Positions 28,977 to 37,427 of a DNA stretch of 64,000 nucleotides are shown here, in pieces. The stretch spans positions 3,534,001-3,598,000 of the forward strand of contig NZ_JAJJMM010000001.1 in assembly GCF_020905295.1 (NCBI RefSeq). The letters run 5' to 3'. Origin of the DNA: Flavobacterium piscisymbiosum (GTDB taxonomy: Bacteria > Bacteroidota > Bacteroidia > Flavobacteriales > Flavobacteriaceae). The notes beneath the pieces were generated by a model. It was given only the letters and a program-made list of their open reading frames with translations, made no database searches and had not been told where the DNA came from. The position numbers and the translations under genes were made by a program. Position 1 is the first letter of the stretch, and every line of letters begins with the position of its first letter.

Positions 28977-30629
28977 ATGATAACGTCCTTGTCAATTAAA
29001 AACTATGCTCTGATTGAAAAACTCACCATCGATTTTTCAAGAGGTTTTTCTATAATTACAGGTGAAACGGGTGCTGGTAAATCTATTATATTAGGCGCAA
29101 TAGGATTGGTTTTAGGAAAAAGAGCTGATTTGACATCATTAAAAAATAAAGAAGAAAAATGTGTAATCGAAGCGCATTTTGAAATATCCAAATACAATCT
29201 AAAAGACTTTTTTGAAGCAAACGATCTCGATTATGAAGAGGATACTATAATAAGAAGAGAAATTTTACCTTCAGGAAAATCTCGTGCTTTTATTAATGAT
29301 AGTCCCGTAAACCTCCAGGAATTGCAAGATCTAAGTTTGTTTTTGATTGATATTCACTCACAACAACAAACTCAGGAACTTTCAGATGAAGGAGTTCAGT
29401 TTAAAATAATTGATGCAATTGCGAATAATTTTGACACTATTCAATCGTATCAAACAGCATTAAAATCATATAAAGCAGATAAATTGAAATTGAATGCTTT
29501 ATTGAAAAAACAAAGTGATTCAGGAAAAGAGCAGGAGTACAATACTTTTTTATTGAATGAATTAGTTTCGGCTAAATTAAAATCAGGAGAACAAGAAGAA
29601 TTAGAAACTGATTTTGAGAAATTAAATAACGTTGAGATTATAAAAGAAGCAATAGATAAATCTCTTGTGATTGCTAATGAAGAGCAATTTGGGATTTTTC
29701 ATAATCTGAATGAAATCAAAACAGCATTACAAAAAATTGCACTTTTTTCTCCTGAGTATCAAAATATATTCGAGAGAATAACAAGTTTGGCAATTGAATT
29801 TGATGATGTTTCTAAAGAATTGCAAAATGCTTCCGAAAAATTATTGAATGATCCGGTGCAATTAGAATTTGTAAGTCAAAAATTGCAATTAATTTATAAT
29901 TTACAAAAGAAACATCAGGTAACTTCTGTTGATGAATTGATCGAAATTCAGGCAAATTTAGGAAACACCTTATTGGAGCTTGATAATATCGAAGAAGAAA
30001 TTGCTCTATTATCTAAATCAATAGATCAAAAAGCAATTGAATTAGATGCTTTTTCGGCAACAATTCACAAAAACAGACAAAATGCAATTCCTGTTTTGTC
30101 TCAAAAATTAATCTCGATTTTAGAAACTTTAGGAATGCCAAACGTTCGTTTTAATATGGAACTTTTGCCATCGCAAACCTATTTTCAAAATGGAAAAGAC
30201 GAGCTTCAATTTTTGTTCTCTGCCAATAAAGGAACTGATTTTGGTTTATTGAAAAAAGTAGCATCAGGAGGGGAGATGTCCCGTATTATGTTGGCTGTTA
30301 AAGCAATTTTGGCACAATATTCAAAATTACCTACTTTAATTTTTGATGAGATCGACACCGGAGTTTCTGGAGAAATCGCGATTAGAATGGGGGAGATTAT
30401 GAAAGAAATGAGCACTACAATGCAAATTTTTGCCATTACGCACTTGCCTCAAATAGCAGCAAAAGGAGATTCTCACTTCAAAGTATTCAAATCTACGGTA
30501 GACGACGATACGCAATCAGAATTGAAGCTATTGTCTCAGGACGAAAGAGTTATAGAGATTGCACAAATGTTATCAGGAGCAGTTGTCTCTGATTCGGCTT
30601 TAAATCATGCTAAAGCCTTGTTGAACTAA
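28977..30629 (+). CDS. recN: DNA repair protein RecN
   Basis: This SMC-like ATPase recruited to double-strand breaks is 550 residues. Walker A is GETGAGKSI (residues about 29-37). A long coiled-coil region with the usual hinge-less arm occupies about 155-360. The ABC signature SGGEMSRIM and Walker B PTLIFDEIDTGVSGE lie near 440-475. It is the last gene of the bamD operon. The promoter of fabV overlaps its 3' end. Confidence 0.97.
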   Translation: MITSLSIKNYALIEKLTIDFSRGFSIITGETGAGKSIILGAIGLVLGKRADLTSLKNKEEKCVIEAHFEISKYNLKDFFEANDLDYEEDTIIRREILPSGKSRAFINDSPVNLQELQDLSLFLIDIHSQQQTQELSDEGVQFKIIDAIANNFDTIQSYQTALKSYKADKLKLNALLKKQSDSGKEQEYNTFLLNELVSAKLKSGEQEELETDFEKLNNVEIIKEAIDKSLVIANEEQFGIFHNLNEIKTALQKIALFSPEYQNIFERITSLAIEFDDVSKELQNASEKLLNDPVQLEFVSQKLQLIYNLQKKHQVTSVDELIEIQANLGNTLLELDNIEEEIALLSKSIDQKAIELDAFSATIHKNRQNAIPVLSQKLISILETLGMPNVRFNMELLPSQTYFQNGKDELQFLFSANKGTDFGLLKKVASGGEMSRIMLAVKAILAQYSKLPTLIFDEIDTGVSGEIAIRMGEIMKEMSTTMQIFAITHLPQIAAKGDSHFKVFKSTVDDDTQSELKLLSQDERVIEIAQMLSGAVVSDSALNHAKALLN

Positions 30630-30647
30630 AGAAATAATTTATATTTG
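30618..30647 (+). promoter_or_regulatory. Promoter of fabV
   Basis: TTG (30618-30620), 19-bp spacer, TATATTTG (30640-30647). The -33 element lies within the recN coding sequence. Predicted leader about 85 nt. Confidence 0.65.
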
Positions 30648-30736
30648 TCAACTCAAAGCTAATTAAACAAACGTAAATAAGTTACTCATTTATCTTAATG
30701 ATAAGATTAACCCAATCAACGAATAAATACAAAAAT

Positions 30737-31927
30737 ATGATTATAGAACCTAGAATGAGAGGATTTATTTGCTTGACTGCACACCCAAAGGGCAGCGAGC
30801 AAAATGTTAAAAATCAAATAGAATATATAAAATCAAAAGGTAAAATTGCTGGTGCGAAAAAAGTATTAGTTATTGGTGCTTCAACAGGTTTTGGATTAGC
30901 TTCAAGAATCACAAGTGCTTTTGGATCTGATGCTGCAACTATTGGAGTGTTTTTTGAAAAACCACCAGTTGAAGGAAAAACAGCTTCACCAGGATGGTAT
31001 AATTCTGCTGCATTTGAAACAGAAGCTCACAAAGCAGGTTTATATGCAAAAAGTATCAATGGAGATGCTTTTTCAAACGAAATAAAAAGACAAACTTTAG
31101 ATTTAATCAAAGCCGATTTAGGTCAAGTTGATCTTATCATCTATAGTTTAGCATCACCTGTTCGTCAACATCCGGTTACAGGAGTGTTGCACCGTTCAGT
31201 TTTAAAACCAATCGGACAAACTTTTACGAATAAAACAGTAGATTTTCATACAGGAAATGTAACAGAAGTTTCTATTGCTCCTGCAAATGAAGAAGATATT
31301 GAGAATACTGTAGCAGTAATGGGTGGCGAAGACTGGACTATGTGGATTGATGCCTTAAAAGCTGAAAATTTATTAGCAGATGGAGCTACAACAGTTGCTT
31401 ATTCATACATTGGACCATCATTGACAGAGGCAGTTTACCGTAAAGGAACAATTGGCCGTGCAAAAGATAATTTAGAAGCTACAGCATTTTCTATTACAGA
31501 TAGTTTAAAATCAATAGGAGGAAAAGCTTATGTTTCTGTAAACAAAGCATTAGTAACTCAGGCAAGTTCTGCAATTCCGGTAATCCCGTTATATATTTCT
31601 CTTTTGTATAAAATTATGAAAGAAGAAGGGATTCATGAAGGTTGTATCGAGCAAATCCAACGTTTGTTTCAGGACAGATTATACAATGGATCTGAAGTTC
31701 CTGTAGACGAGAAAGGAAGAATCAGAATCGACGATTGGGAAATGCGTGAAGATGTTCAGGCAAAAGTGGCTAAACTTTGGTTAGAAGCTACGACTGAAAC
31801 ATTACCTGCAATTGGAGATTTAGCCGGATATAGAAATGATTTCTTAAATCTTTTTGGGTTTGAATTTGCTGGAGTAGATTACAAAGCAGATACAAATGAA
31901 GTTGTTGAAATCGAAAGTATCAAGTAG
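30737..31927 (+). CDS. fabV: FabV-type trans-2-enoyl-ACP/CoA reductase
   Basis: FabV reduces the enoyl intermediate in fatty acid elongation with NADH and is naturally insensitive to triclosan. The ATG at 30737 is chosen because family members begin MII-PR-RGFIC; the ATG 39 bp upstream adds a non-conserved tail. At 396 residues, the NADH-binding motif is VLVIGASTGFGLASRI and the catalytic Tyr-x8-Lys is seen as YRKGTIGRAK. A characteristic MGGEDWTMWIDAL segment is present. The gene is monocistronic between its own promoter and a perfect terminator. Confidence 0.95.
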   Translation: MIIEPRMRGFICLTAHPKGSEQNVKNQIEYIKSKGKIAGAKKVLVIGASTGFGLASRITSAFGSDAATIGVFFEKPPVEGKTASPGWYNSAAFETEAHKAGLYAKSINGDAFSNEIKRQTLDLIKADLGQVDLIIYSLASPVRQHPVTGVLHRSVLKPIGQTFTNKTVDFHTGNVTEVSIAPANEEDIENTVAVMGGEDWTMWIDALKAENLLADGATTVAYSYIGPSLTEAVYRKGTIGRAKDNLEATAFSITDSLKSIGGKAYVSVNKALVTQASSAIPVIPLYISLLYKIMKEEGIHEGCIEQIQRLFQDRLYNGSEVPVDEKGRIRIDDWEMREDVQAKVAKLWLEATTETLPAIGDLAGYRNDFLNLFGFEFAGVDYKADTNEVVEIESIK

Positions 31928-31947
31928 ATAAAAAAATAGCATAATTG

Positions 31948-31981
31948 AAAAAACCATCAACCTAAAGTTGATGGTTTTTTT
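31948..31981 (+). terminator. Terminator after fabV
   Basis: CCATCAAC (31954-31961), loop CTAAA, GTTGATGG (31967-31974), flanked by an A run and a 7-T tail. Confidence 0.88.
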
Positions 31982-32001
31982 ATGAATATAGCCTATCTTT
32001 G
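31968..32001 (+). promoter_or_regulatory. Possible promoter of the GT2-coaE pair
   Basis: TATCTTTG (31994-32001) matches TAnnTTTG. TTG at 31968-31970 is 23 bp upstream, at the long end of the range, and lies in the right arm of the fabV terminator. Predicted leader about 46 nt. Confidence 0.45.
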
Positions 32002-32052
32002 TTAAAATTTTGAAGTTTAAAAAATTGCCACTTTAATACCGCACATCCCATT

Positions 32053-33051
32053 ATGATTTTTTCTTTAATTATACCCGTGTATAATCGTCCAGATGAAGTT
32101 GATGAACTTTTAGAAAGTCTGTCTAAATCTGATTATAATGAAGCTTTTGAAATTGTTCTTGTAGAAGACGGATCATTAATACCATGCAAAGATGTGGTGA
32201 TGACTTATCAGGGAAAATTGAACATTTCGTATTATTTCAAGCCAAATTCAGGACCTGGAGATTCAAGAAATTTCGGGATGCAAAAGGCGCGTGGAGATTA
32301 TTTTATCATTTTTGATTCGGATTGTATTATCCCGCCCAATTATCTTACAGAAGTTCGAAAAGCATTAGATGCGGATTATGTAGATTGTTTTGGAGGGCCG
32401 GATAAAGCATTAGATAGTTTTTCGGATATTCAGAAAGCAATTAATTTTGCTATGACTTCGTTTCTTACAACAGGAGGAATTCGTGGCGGATCTGAAAAAA
32501 TTAATAAATTTCAGCCAAGAAGTTTCAATATGGGAATTTCAAAAAAGGCATTTGAAGCATCAAAAGGCTTTGGAAACATCCATCCCGGCGAAGATCCGGA
32601 CCTTTCGATTCGTTTATGGAACCTTGGTTTCGAAACCAGATTGTTTCCAGAGGCTTATGTTTACCATAAACGCAGAATAGATTGGGGAAAATTTTCGATT
32701 CAGGTAAATAAATTTGGAATCGCAAGACCTATATTAAATAGTTGGTATCCAGAACATAATAAGTTAACATTCTTCTTTCCTTCTGTCTTTATACTAGGTT
32801 TATTATTAGCTTTTTTACTATTAATATTCAATTTCGATATATTATTACAATTATATTTTGTATATTTCGTTATTATTTTTCTTACATCAAGTATTCAAAA
32901 TAAAAGCATTAAAATTGGATACTTATCTGTAATTGCAGTTTGGAAGCAGTTTTATGGTTACGGAACAGGATTTTTAAAGTCGTTTATAAAAATTATTGTT
33001 TTAAAGAAAAAACCACAAGAAGCATTTCCTCGTATGTTTTTTAAAGTATAG
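32053..33051 (+). CDS. Family 2 glycosyltransferase, membrane-anchored
   Basis: This 332-residue GT-A fold glycosyltransferase has N-terminal FSLIIPVYNRPDEVDELLES, nucleotide-binding LVEDGS, metal-binding FDSDCIIP (DxD-like) and the acceptor-site region GEDPDLSIRLW. C-terminal residues about 235-290 form two hydrophobic helices that anchor it to the inner membrane, with a basic tail. It likely adds a sugar to a surface polysaccharide or lipid; donor and acceptor are not determinable. It abuts coaE with a 1-bp gap, so the two are cotranscribed although functionally unrelated. Confidence 0.9.
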   Translation: MIFSLIIPVYNRPDEVDELLESLSKSDYNEAFEIVLVEDGSLIPCKDVVMTYQGKLNISYYFKPNSGPGDSRNFGMQKARGDYFIIFDSDCIIPPNYLTEVRKALDADYVDCFGGPDKALDSFSDIQKAINFAMTSFLTTGGIRGGSEKINKFQPRSFNMGISKKAFEASKGFGNIHPGEDPDLSIRLWNLGFETRLFPEAYVYHKRRIDWGKFSIQVNKFGIARPILNSWYPEHNKLTFFFPSVFILGLLLAFLLLIFNFDILLQLYFVYFVIIFLTSSIQNKSIKIGYLSVIAVWKQFYGYGTGFLKSFIKIIVLKKKPQEAFPRMFFKV

Positions 33052-33052
33052 T

Positions 33053-33649
33053 ATGACTAAAGTTATTGGTTTAACAGGCGGAATAGGAAGTGGTAAAACA
33101 ACAATTGCAAATTATTTTGCAACAATGGGCGTTCCTGTTTATATCGCTGATGATGCAGCCAAAAAAGTAATGCAATCTCAAAATATAATACAACAAATAA
33201 AAACAACATTTGGGGATTCTATTTTTGAAAATGAAATTTTAAACAGAGCAAAGCTTGCTGAAATTGTTTTTAATAATGCCGATAAATTAGCACAATTAAA
33301 TGCTATTGTTCATCCCGCCGTAAAAAGCGATTTTGAATCATGGCTATTAGAAAATAAAAAACACGATTATGTAATTTATGAAGCCGCAATTTTGTTCGAA
33401 AGTGGTCGTTATAAAGAATGTGATGTAATTATAACCGTTACCGCACCGGAAGAAGTTAGAATCGAAAGAGTCGTGAAGCGCGATAATACCAAACGCGAAC
33501 AAGTTTTAAGCAGAATGAAAATGCAATGGAATGACGAAAAAAGAATTTCTTTAAGCAATTTTGTAATTAATAACAGTAATCTTAAAATTGCTAAAGAAGA
33601 AGTTGTTAAAATTCTTAAAATTTTAAATATAAAACAAAATCAGTCTTAA
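33053..33649 (+). CDS. coaE: Dephospho-CoA kinase
   Basis: CoaE performs the last step of CoA synthesis, phosphorylating the 3'-OH of dephospho-CoA. At 198 residues it shows the P-loop GLTGGIGSGKTTIA, YIADDAAKKVM with the substrate-binding Asp pair, HPAVKSDFE and the lid region RVVKRDNTKREQVLSRM. The ATG begins one base after the glycosyltransferase stop. Followed by a short AT-rich spacer and the promoter-like box of the histidine kinase. Confidence 0.96.
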   Translation: MTKVIGLTGGIGSGKTTIANYFATMGVPVYIADDAAKKVMQSQNIIQQIKTTFGDSIFENEILNRAKLAEIVFNNADKLAQLNAIVHPAVKSDFESWLLENKKHDYVIYEAAILFESGRYKECDVIITVTAPEEVRIERVVKRDNTKREQVLSRMKMQWNDEKRISLSNFVINNSNLKIAKEEVVKILKILNIKQNQS

Positions 33650-33695
33650 ATGTTAATATTTGGTTAATGTATTATTTAGTATATTGTTAAAATAT

Positions 33696-33703
33696 TAATT
33701 TTG
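33696..33703 (+). promoter_or_regulatory. -7 box of the two-component operon, near-leaderless
   Basis: TAATTTTG ends 5 nt before the ATG at 33709, so the transcript would have almost no 5' leader. The expected -33 region (33675-33678, TTTA) is a weak match. Confidence 0.5.
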
Positions 33704-33708
33704 TTTCG

Positions 33709-35295
33709 ATGAATAAATTATTTTTTAGAATACTTGTTTTACTGATGAGTTTGTCCTTAATAGGGATTATTCTGGTACAGGTATATTGGTTTAATTCTTC
33801 GTTCAAAAACAACGATGAACAGTTTAAATACCACGTTACACAAGTAATCGGAAACGTTGCTGACAAATTAGAGCAGCAAGAAGAGTACAGTTTTTATGAT
33901 AAGTACAATCGTATAAAAGATAGTACAGGAAAAACTCCTAAAAAAGAAGATTTACTGCAAGTTTTTTATGTTCAAAGAAATACTAAAACAAATAAAACGA
34001 TAGTATATTCTAATACGCTTACATCTGAGGATTATGACATAAATGGTTCACTATTCAATAAAAAATTTAGTAGTGAAAGATTTAAAAATTTTAGTTCAAA
34101 AAGGGTAACTGAAGTTTACAACAACAATAACGGAATCGATAATAATAGTTTAGGACAAAGTATTATTCCGGATCTTAAAATTGAAAAATCAGGTAGTTTA
34201 GATATCTTAAATAAAGTACAACAGCAAATTCAATATAAAGATATTGCGTCGTTGACCCCTATAGAAGGTAGAATTACAAAAGATAAACTTCAAAAGCTTT
34301 TAAAGAAAGAGTTAGAGGAATATGGTGTAAAAACCAAATTTGAATACGGAGTTCTTAACAGTGGTCTTGCAACAAAGGTAAAATCAGATGGATTTCATTA
34401 CGATAAAGACGCAAGCTATCATGTACCAATTTATACAGATAACGAAGGAAATAGTAAGTATGAACTATTTATCACTTTCCCTCATAAAAAGAAATTTTTA
34501 TTGTCTGAATTGCTGAGTATTACAATATTGTCTATAATTTTTACATTAATTATAATAGTAGCGTATACAAGTGCATTGAATCAATTATTACGTCAAAAAC
34601 ATATTTCTGAAATCAAAACAGATTTTATAAATAATATGACGCATGAATTTAAAACGCCAATTGCAACCATAAATTTAGCTCTTGACGCTATTAAGAATCC
34701 TAAAATTATTGAAGATAAAGAAAAAGTTTTTCGATATCTGCAAATGATCCGGGATGAGAATAAAAGAATGCATGCTCAGGTAGAAAACGTTCTTCGTATT
34801 TCTAAATTAGAAAAAAGAGAATTAGATATTACAAAAGAACCAACGGCAATTCACGATATAATCGATGATGCAATTGAGCACGTAAATTTAATTTTAGAAG
34901 ATAGAAAAGGAACTGTTGTAAAGCATTATAATGCTGCAAGAACAACCAGTTTAATCAATGAAGTGCATTTTACAAATGTGTTGGTTAATATTTTAGAAAA
35001 TGCCATAAAATATTCGCCTGATGTTCCTGAAATAGAAATTTTTACAGAAAATATTAAAGATATGATTCTGATAAAAGTAAAAGATAATGGTCTTGGTATG
35101 AGTAAGATAGCGCAAAAGAGAGTTTTTGAGAAATTTTACAGAGAGCATACCGGAGATTTACATAATGTAAAAGGACATGGTTTAGGCCTTGCTTATGTAA
35201 AAAGAATAGTAGAGGATCACAATGGTCAAGTATATGTTGAAAGCGAAAAAGGAAAAGGTAGCACCTTTATAATAAAAATACCATTAATAAATTAA
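33709..35295 (+). CDS. Membrane sensor histidine kinase
   Basis: This 528-residue two-component kinase has TM1 at about 7-27, a periplasmic sensor region of about 235 residues and TM2 at about 265-288. The HisKA dimerisation domain has phospho-acceptor H312 (NNMTHEFKTP). The HATPase domain contains N box NILENAIKYSP, G1 DNGLGM, F box EKFYRE and G2 GHGLGLAYV. The sensor region is Asn/Lys/Ser-rich with no recognised domain, so the stimulus is unknown. The cognate regulator starts 3 bp downstream. The pair resembles Bacteroides RprX/RprY in layout. Confidence 0.94.
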   Translation: MNKLFFRILVLLMSLSLIGIILVQVYWFNSSFKNNDEQFKYHVTQVIGNVADKLEQQEEYSFYDKYNRIKDSTGKTPKKEDLLQVFYVQRNTKTNKTIVYSNTLTSEDYDINGSLFNKKFSSERFKNFSSKRVTEVYNNNNGIDNNSLGQSIIPDLKIEKSGSLDILNKVQQQIQYKDIASLTPIEGRITKDKLQKLLKKELEEYGVKTKFEYGVLNSGLATKVKSDGFHYDKDASYHVPIYTDNEGNSKYELFITFPHKKKFLLSELLSITILSIIFTLIIIVAYTSALNQLLRQKHISEIKTDFINNMTHEFKTPIATINLALDAIKNPKIIEDKEKVFRYLQMIRDENKRMHAQVENVLRISKLEKRELDITKEPTAIHDIIDDAIEHVNLILEDRKGTVVKHYNAARTTSLINEVHFTNVLVNILENAIKYSPDVPEIEIFTENIKDMILIKVKDNGLGMSKIAQKRVFEKFYREHTGDLHNVKGHGLGLAYVKRIVEDHNGQVYVESEKGKGSTFIIKIPLIN

Positions 35296-35298
35296 AAT

Positions 35299-36015
35299 AT
35301 GGAAAATAATAACAAAAGAATACTTTTAGTAGAAGATGACCTTAATTTTGGGGCAGTTCTTAAAGATTATCTAATGTTAAATGACTTTGAAGTTACTTTA
35401 GCTAAAAACGGTATGGAAGGTTTCGAGAAGTTCAAGAAAGATGTATATGATTTATGTATTCTTGACGTAATGATGCCTTATAAAGATGGTTATACTTTAG
35501 CCAAAGAAATTAGAGAAAAGAACAGCGAAGTGCCAATTATCTTCTTAACGGCAAAATCGATGAAAGAAGATGTTCTAAAAGGTTATAAAGCGGGTGCTGA
35601 TGATTATTTGAATAAGCCTTTTGATTCAGAAGTTTTATTAATGAAAATCAAAGCGATTATTCAAAGAAAATCTGCAGATACAAAAGCAGAACAAGTTCAG
35701 TTTGAATTTAACATTGGTAAATTCCACCTGAATTCGAAACTTAGATTTTTAACGTTCGAAAACGACGAACCTATAAAATTATCTCCAAAAGAGAACGAAT
35801 TGCTTAAAATGTTAATTCTTCATGAAAATGACCTAATGCCAAGAGAATTAGCGTTGACAAAAATCTGGAGAGATGACAACTACTTTACTTCAAGAAGTAT
35901 GGACGTTTACATCGCTAAACTTAGAAAATACCTAAAAGCAGACGAAGATGTTGAAATTCTTAACATTCACGGTGAAGGTTTCAGACTAGTTGTTAAAAGC
36001 AAAGTTGCAGAATAA
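35299..36015 (+). CDS. OmpR/PhoB-family response regulator
   Basis: This 238-residue partner of the kinase just upstream has a receiver domain (about 5-120) with acidic E12/D13/D14, phospho-acceptor D56 (ILDVMMP), T84 and K106 (LNKPFD). A winged-helix DNA-binding domain (about 135-235) carries LSPKENELLKMLI, SRSMDVYIAKLRKYL and a GEGFRL wing. The gene is followed by a perfect terminator. Resembles RprY by architecture; no target site is assigned. Confidence 0.95.
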   Translation: MENNNKRILLVEDDLNFGAVLKDYLMLNDFEVTLAKNGMEGFEKFKKDVYDLCILDVMMPYKDGYTLAKEIREKNSEVPIIFLTAKSMKEDVLKGYKAGADDYLNKPFDSEVLLMKIKAIIQRKSADTKAEQVQFEFNIGKFHLNSKLRFLTFENDEPIKLSPKENELLKMLILHENDLMPRELALTKIWRDDNYFTSRSMDVYIAKLRKYLKADEDVEILNIHGEGFRLVVKSKVAE

Positions 36016-36045
36016 AAAACAAAATTCACAAAAACAAAAGCATAG

Positions 36046-36071
36046 AGCCCTGAGTAATCAGGGCTTTTTTT
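36046..36071 (+). terminator. Terminator of the two-component operon
   Basis: AGCCCTGA (36046-36053), loop GTAA, TCAGGGCT (36058-36065) and a T run. Confidence 0.9.
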
Positions 36072-36188
36072 GTGGCTATACTTTTTGAAAATTACAGTTA
36101 TACTCAATCTTGTCATTTCTCCTCCTTCGAAATGAAACATCACGTAAAATTGGAATTTGGAATTTAAAAGATTGTAATTTTTAATGTT

Positions 36189-36273
36189 AAGGAGCTATTT
36201 CCTGCTGTCCGCTATATCTTTTTCTTGCTAAAGAAGCAAGAAAAAGGATGCCGCTTCCATCAGGGCTAGGGCT
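36189..36273 (+). repeat. Dispersed intergenic palindromic element, copy 1
   Basis: The left end is GGAGCTATTTCCTGCTGT and the right end GCTTCCATCAGGGCTAGGG. The core is a perfect 11-bp hairpin, CTTTTTCTTGC (36218-36228) with GCAAGAAAAAG (36236-36246). The same ends, in inverse orientation and around a different hairpin core, occur at 43948-44090. I recall this kind of element as common in Flavobacterium genomes; the copy number here would need a genome search. Confidence 0.7.
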
Positions 36274-36356
36274 TTAGTTTTCAAACAGATAATGTGTTTT
36301 TATACGATTCAAAAAATATAGCAATTATTTTTTACATGAATTTTCTTTAAAATAAA

Positions 36357-36389
36357 TTTGGAAAATCAAAAAACAATTCACAATATTTG
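36357..36389 (+). promoter_or_regulatory. Promoter of the 27-codon small ORF
   Basis: TTTG (36357-36360), 21-bp spacer, AATATTTG (36382-36389), one mismatch to TAnnTTTG. The predicted leader is about 35 nt. Confidence 0.55.
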
Positions 36390-36428
36390 CACACGAAAAA
36401 AGTAATAACCCTTTAATAACGAAGAAAA

Positions 36429-36512
36429 ATGTCTGTATTTACATTATCATCTCAGAGCTTCACACCAAACGGATTTGGTGCAGCGCTTCTTCGTGGTCTT
36501 TTTCAATCTTAG
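36429..36512 (+). CDS. Putative 27-residue peptide in a self-contained transcription unit
   Basis: The ATG ORF begins MSVFTLSSQSFTPNG and ends GLFQS-stop. It is preceded by a promoter-like sequence (36357-36389) and an A-rich leader (GAAGAAAA before ATG, the usual flavobacterial start context). It is followed 23 bp later by a strong terminator. The whole unit would give a transcript of about 175 nt. It lies 165 bp upstream of the RtcB/PrfH operon. It could be a leader peptide with an attenuator, a small secreted or regulatory peptide, or an sRNA whose ORF is incidental. I do not recognise the sequence. Confidence 0.5.
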   Translation: MSVFTLSSQSFTPNGFGAALLRGLFQS

Positions 36513-36535
36513 AAAATCATTTTTTAGATATATAT

Positions 36536-36571
36536 AAAAGCCCGAAGACATTTAGTTTCGGGCTTTTTTTA
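36536..36571 (+). terminator. Terminator of the small-ORF unit
   Basis: AAAAGCCCGAA (36536-36546) pairs perfectly with TTCGGGCTTTT (36557-36567), followed by more T. It separates the small ORF from the RtcB/PrfH operon and could be a regulated attenuator. Confidence 0.88.
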
Positions 36572-36635
36572 TTCTAGACACTTCAAATTTTCCCGAATAA
36601 TCGATTTTATTATTTATCCTCATGGATAAAATGTT

Positions 36636-36653
36636 ATAGCCTGTTTTGGCTAT
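36636..36653. promoter_or_regulatory. Inverted repeat upstream of the RtcB/PrfH operon
   Basis: ATAGCC (36636-36641), TGTTTT, GGCTAT (36648-36653) is a perfect 6-bp dyad 25 bp before the first operon ATG. TTTG (36645-36648) inside it and TAATTTTT (36669-36676) are 20 bp apart, a weak promoter match. A repressor site is possible but unproven. Confidence 0.35.
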
Positions 36654-36677
36654 TAATTTAATGCACTATAATTTTTT

Positions 36678-37424
36678 ATGGAAAATTATACAGCAGAAGA
36701 GTATGCTTTGTGCTCTCGCTTTAAAAATAAAAGAACAAAGAAAAGATTAGTAAAAGATGATTTTGAAAAACAATTAATTCAAATCAGAAAACTTGAAGTA
36801 GAACTTTGGAAAAAAAGACAAAATTTGCCATTGGTTCCTTTAGCAATACCTTATCAAAAAGGTTGGGAACGCAGTTTTGTACTAAGAGAAGATATAGTAA
36901 GATCTAATGAAGCTTCCTTTTACAGGACATTGTTGGAAAAGATAAATACATGGCAACATTCTCCTGAAAAATCTTTTAAGAAAAAGAAAAAAAGGAAAAG
37001 AAAACATGTATATGTCGAAAAGCTTCAAACAGTAAAAGAGTTTTCTGAATCAGAATGGAGAAGTCCAAAATTATCATTGACAGAAAAAGAGAAAATGCAT
37101 TTTTATAAAAGGGAACGATGGTGTCCTAATTGTAAACGCTATAAAATTCATTATGTATTTAATGAGCCATGGCGTTATGTGTTTCGCATTAAACCATACA
37201 TGATAACGCATACCAAAATGGTTGATGCAGATTTAGAAAGTGAAATTCAGATTCTCGACAATTACATTACTAATCTTAATTTAAGATATAAAATAAACAA
37301 ATTAGTAAATGGTTTTTCTTATCGTTGGAGATATTATCAAAATGAAAATCCAAGAGAGATAAGCCCAATTAAAAATAAAAGTTTACATGTATTGTACCAA
37401 CAATATGTAGACGAAATGATATAA
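36678..37424 (+). CDS. Uncharacterised basic protein, first gene of the RtcB/PrfH operon
   Basis: This is a 248-residue, strongly basic soluble protein with no signal peptide. A Lys/Arg run (about residues 99-111, KKKKKRKRKH) suggests nucleic-acid binding. It has a single CPNC motif (about 153-156, in RERWCPNCKRYKI), possibly half of a zinc site, and aromatic-rich flanks (EPWRYVF, YRWRYYQNE). I do not recognise a family. It is 3 bp upstream of rtcB, so it is almost certainly coexpressed and may bind RNA or ribosomes in the same repair process; that is inference from context. Confidence 0.8.
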   Translation: MENYTAEEYALCSRFKNKRTKKRLVKDDFEKQLIQIRKLEVELWKKRQNLPLVPLAIPYQKGWERSFVLREDIVRSNEASFYRTLLEKINTWQHSPEKSFKKKKKRKRKHVYVEKLQTVKEFSESEWRSPKLSLTEKEKMHFYKRERWCPNCKRYKIHYVFNEPWRYVFRIKPYMITHTKMVDADLESEIQILDNYITNLNLRYKINKLVNGFSYRWRYYQNENPREISPIKNKSLHVLYQQYVDEMI

Positions 37425-37427
37425 ATC

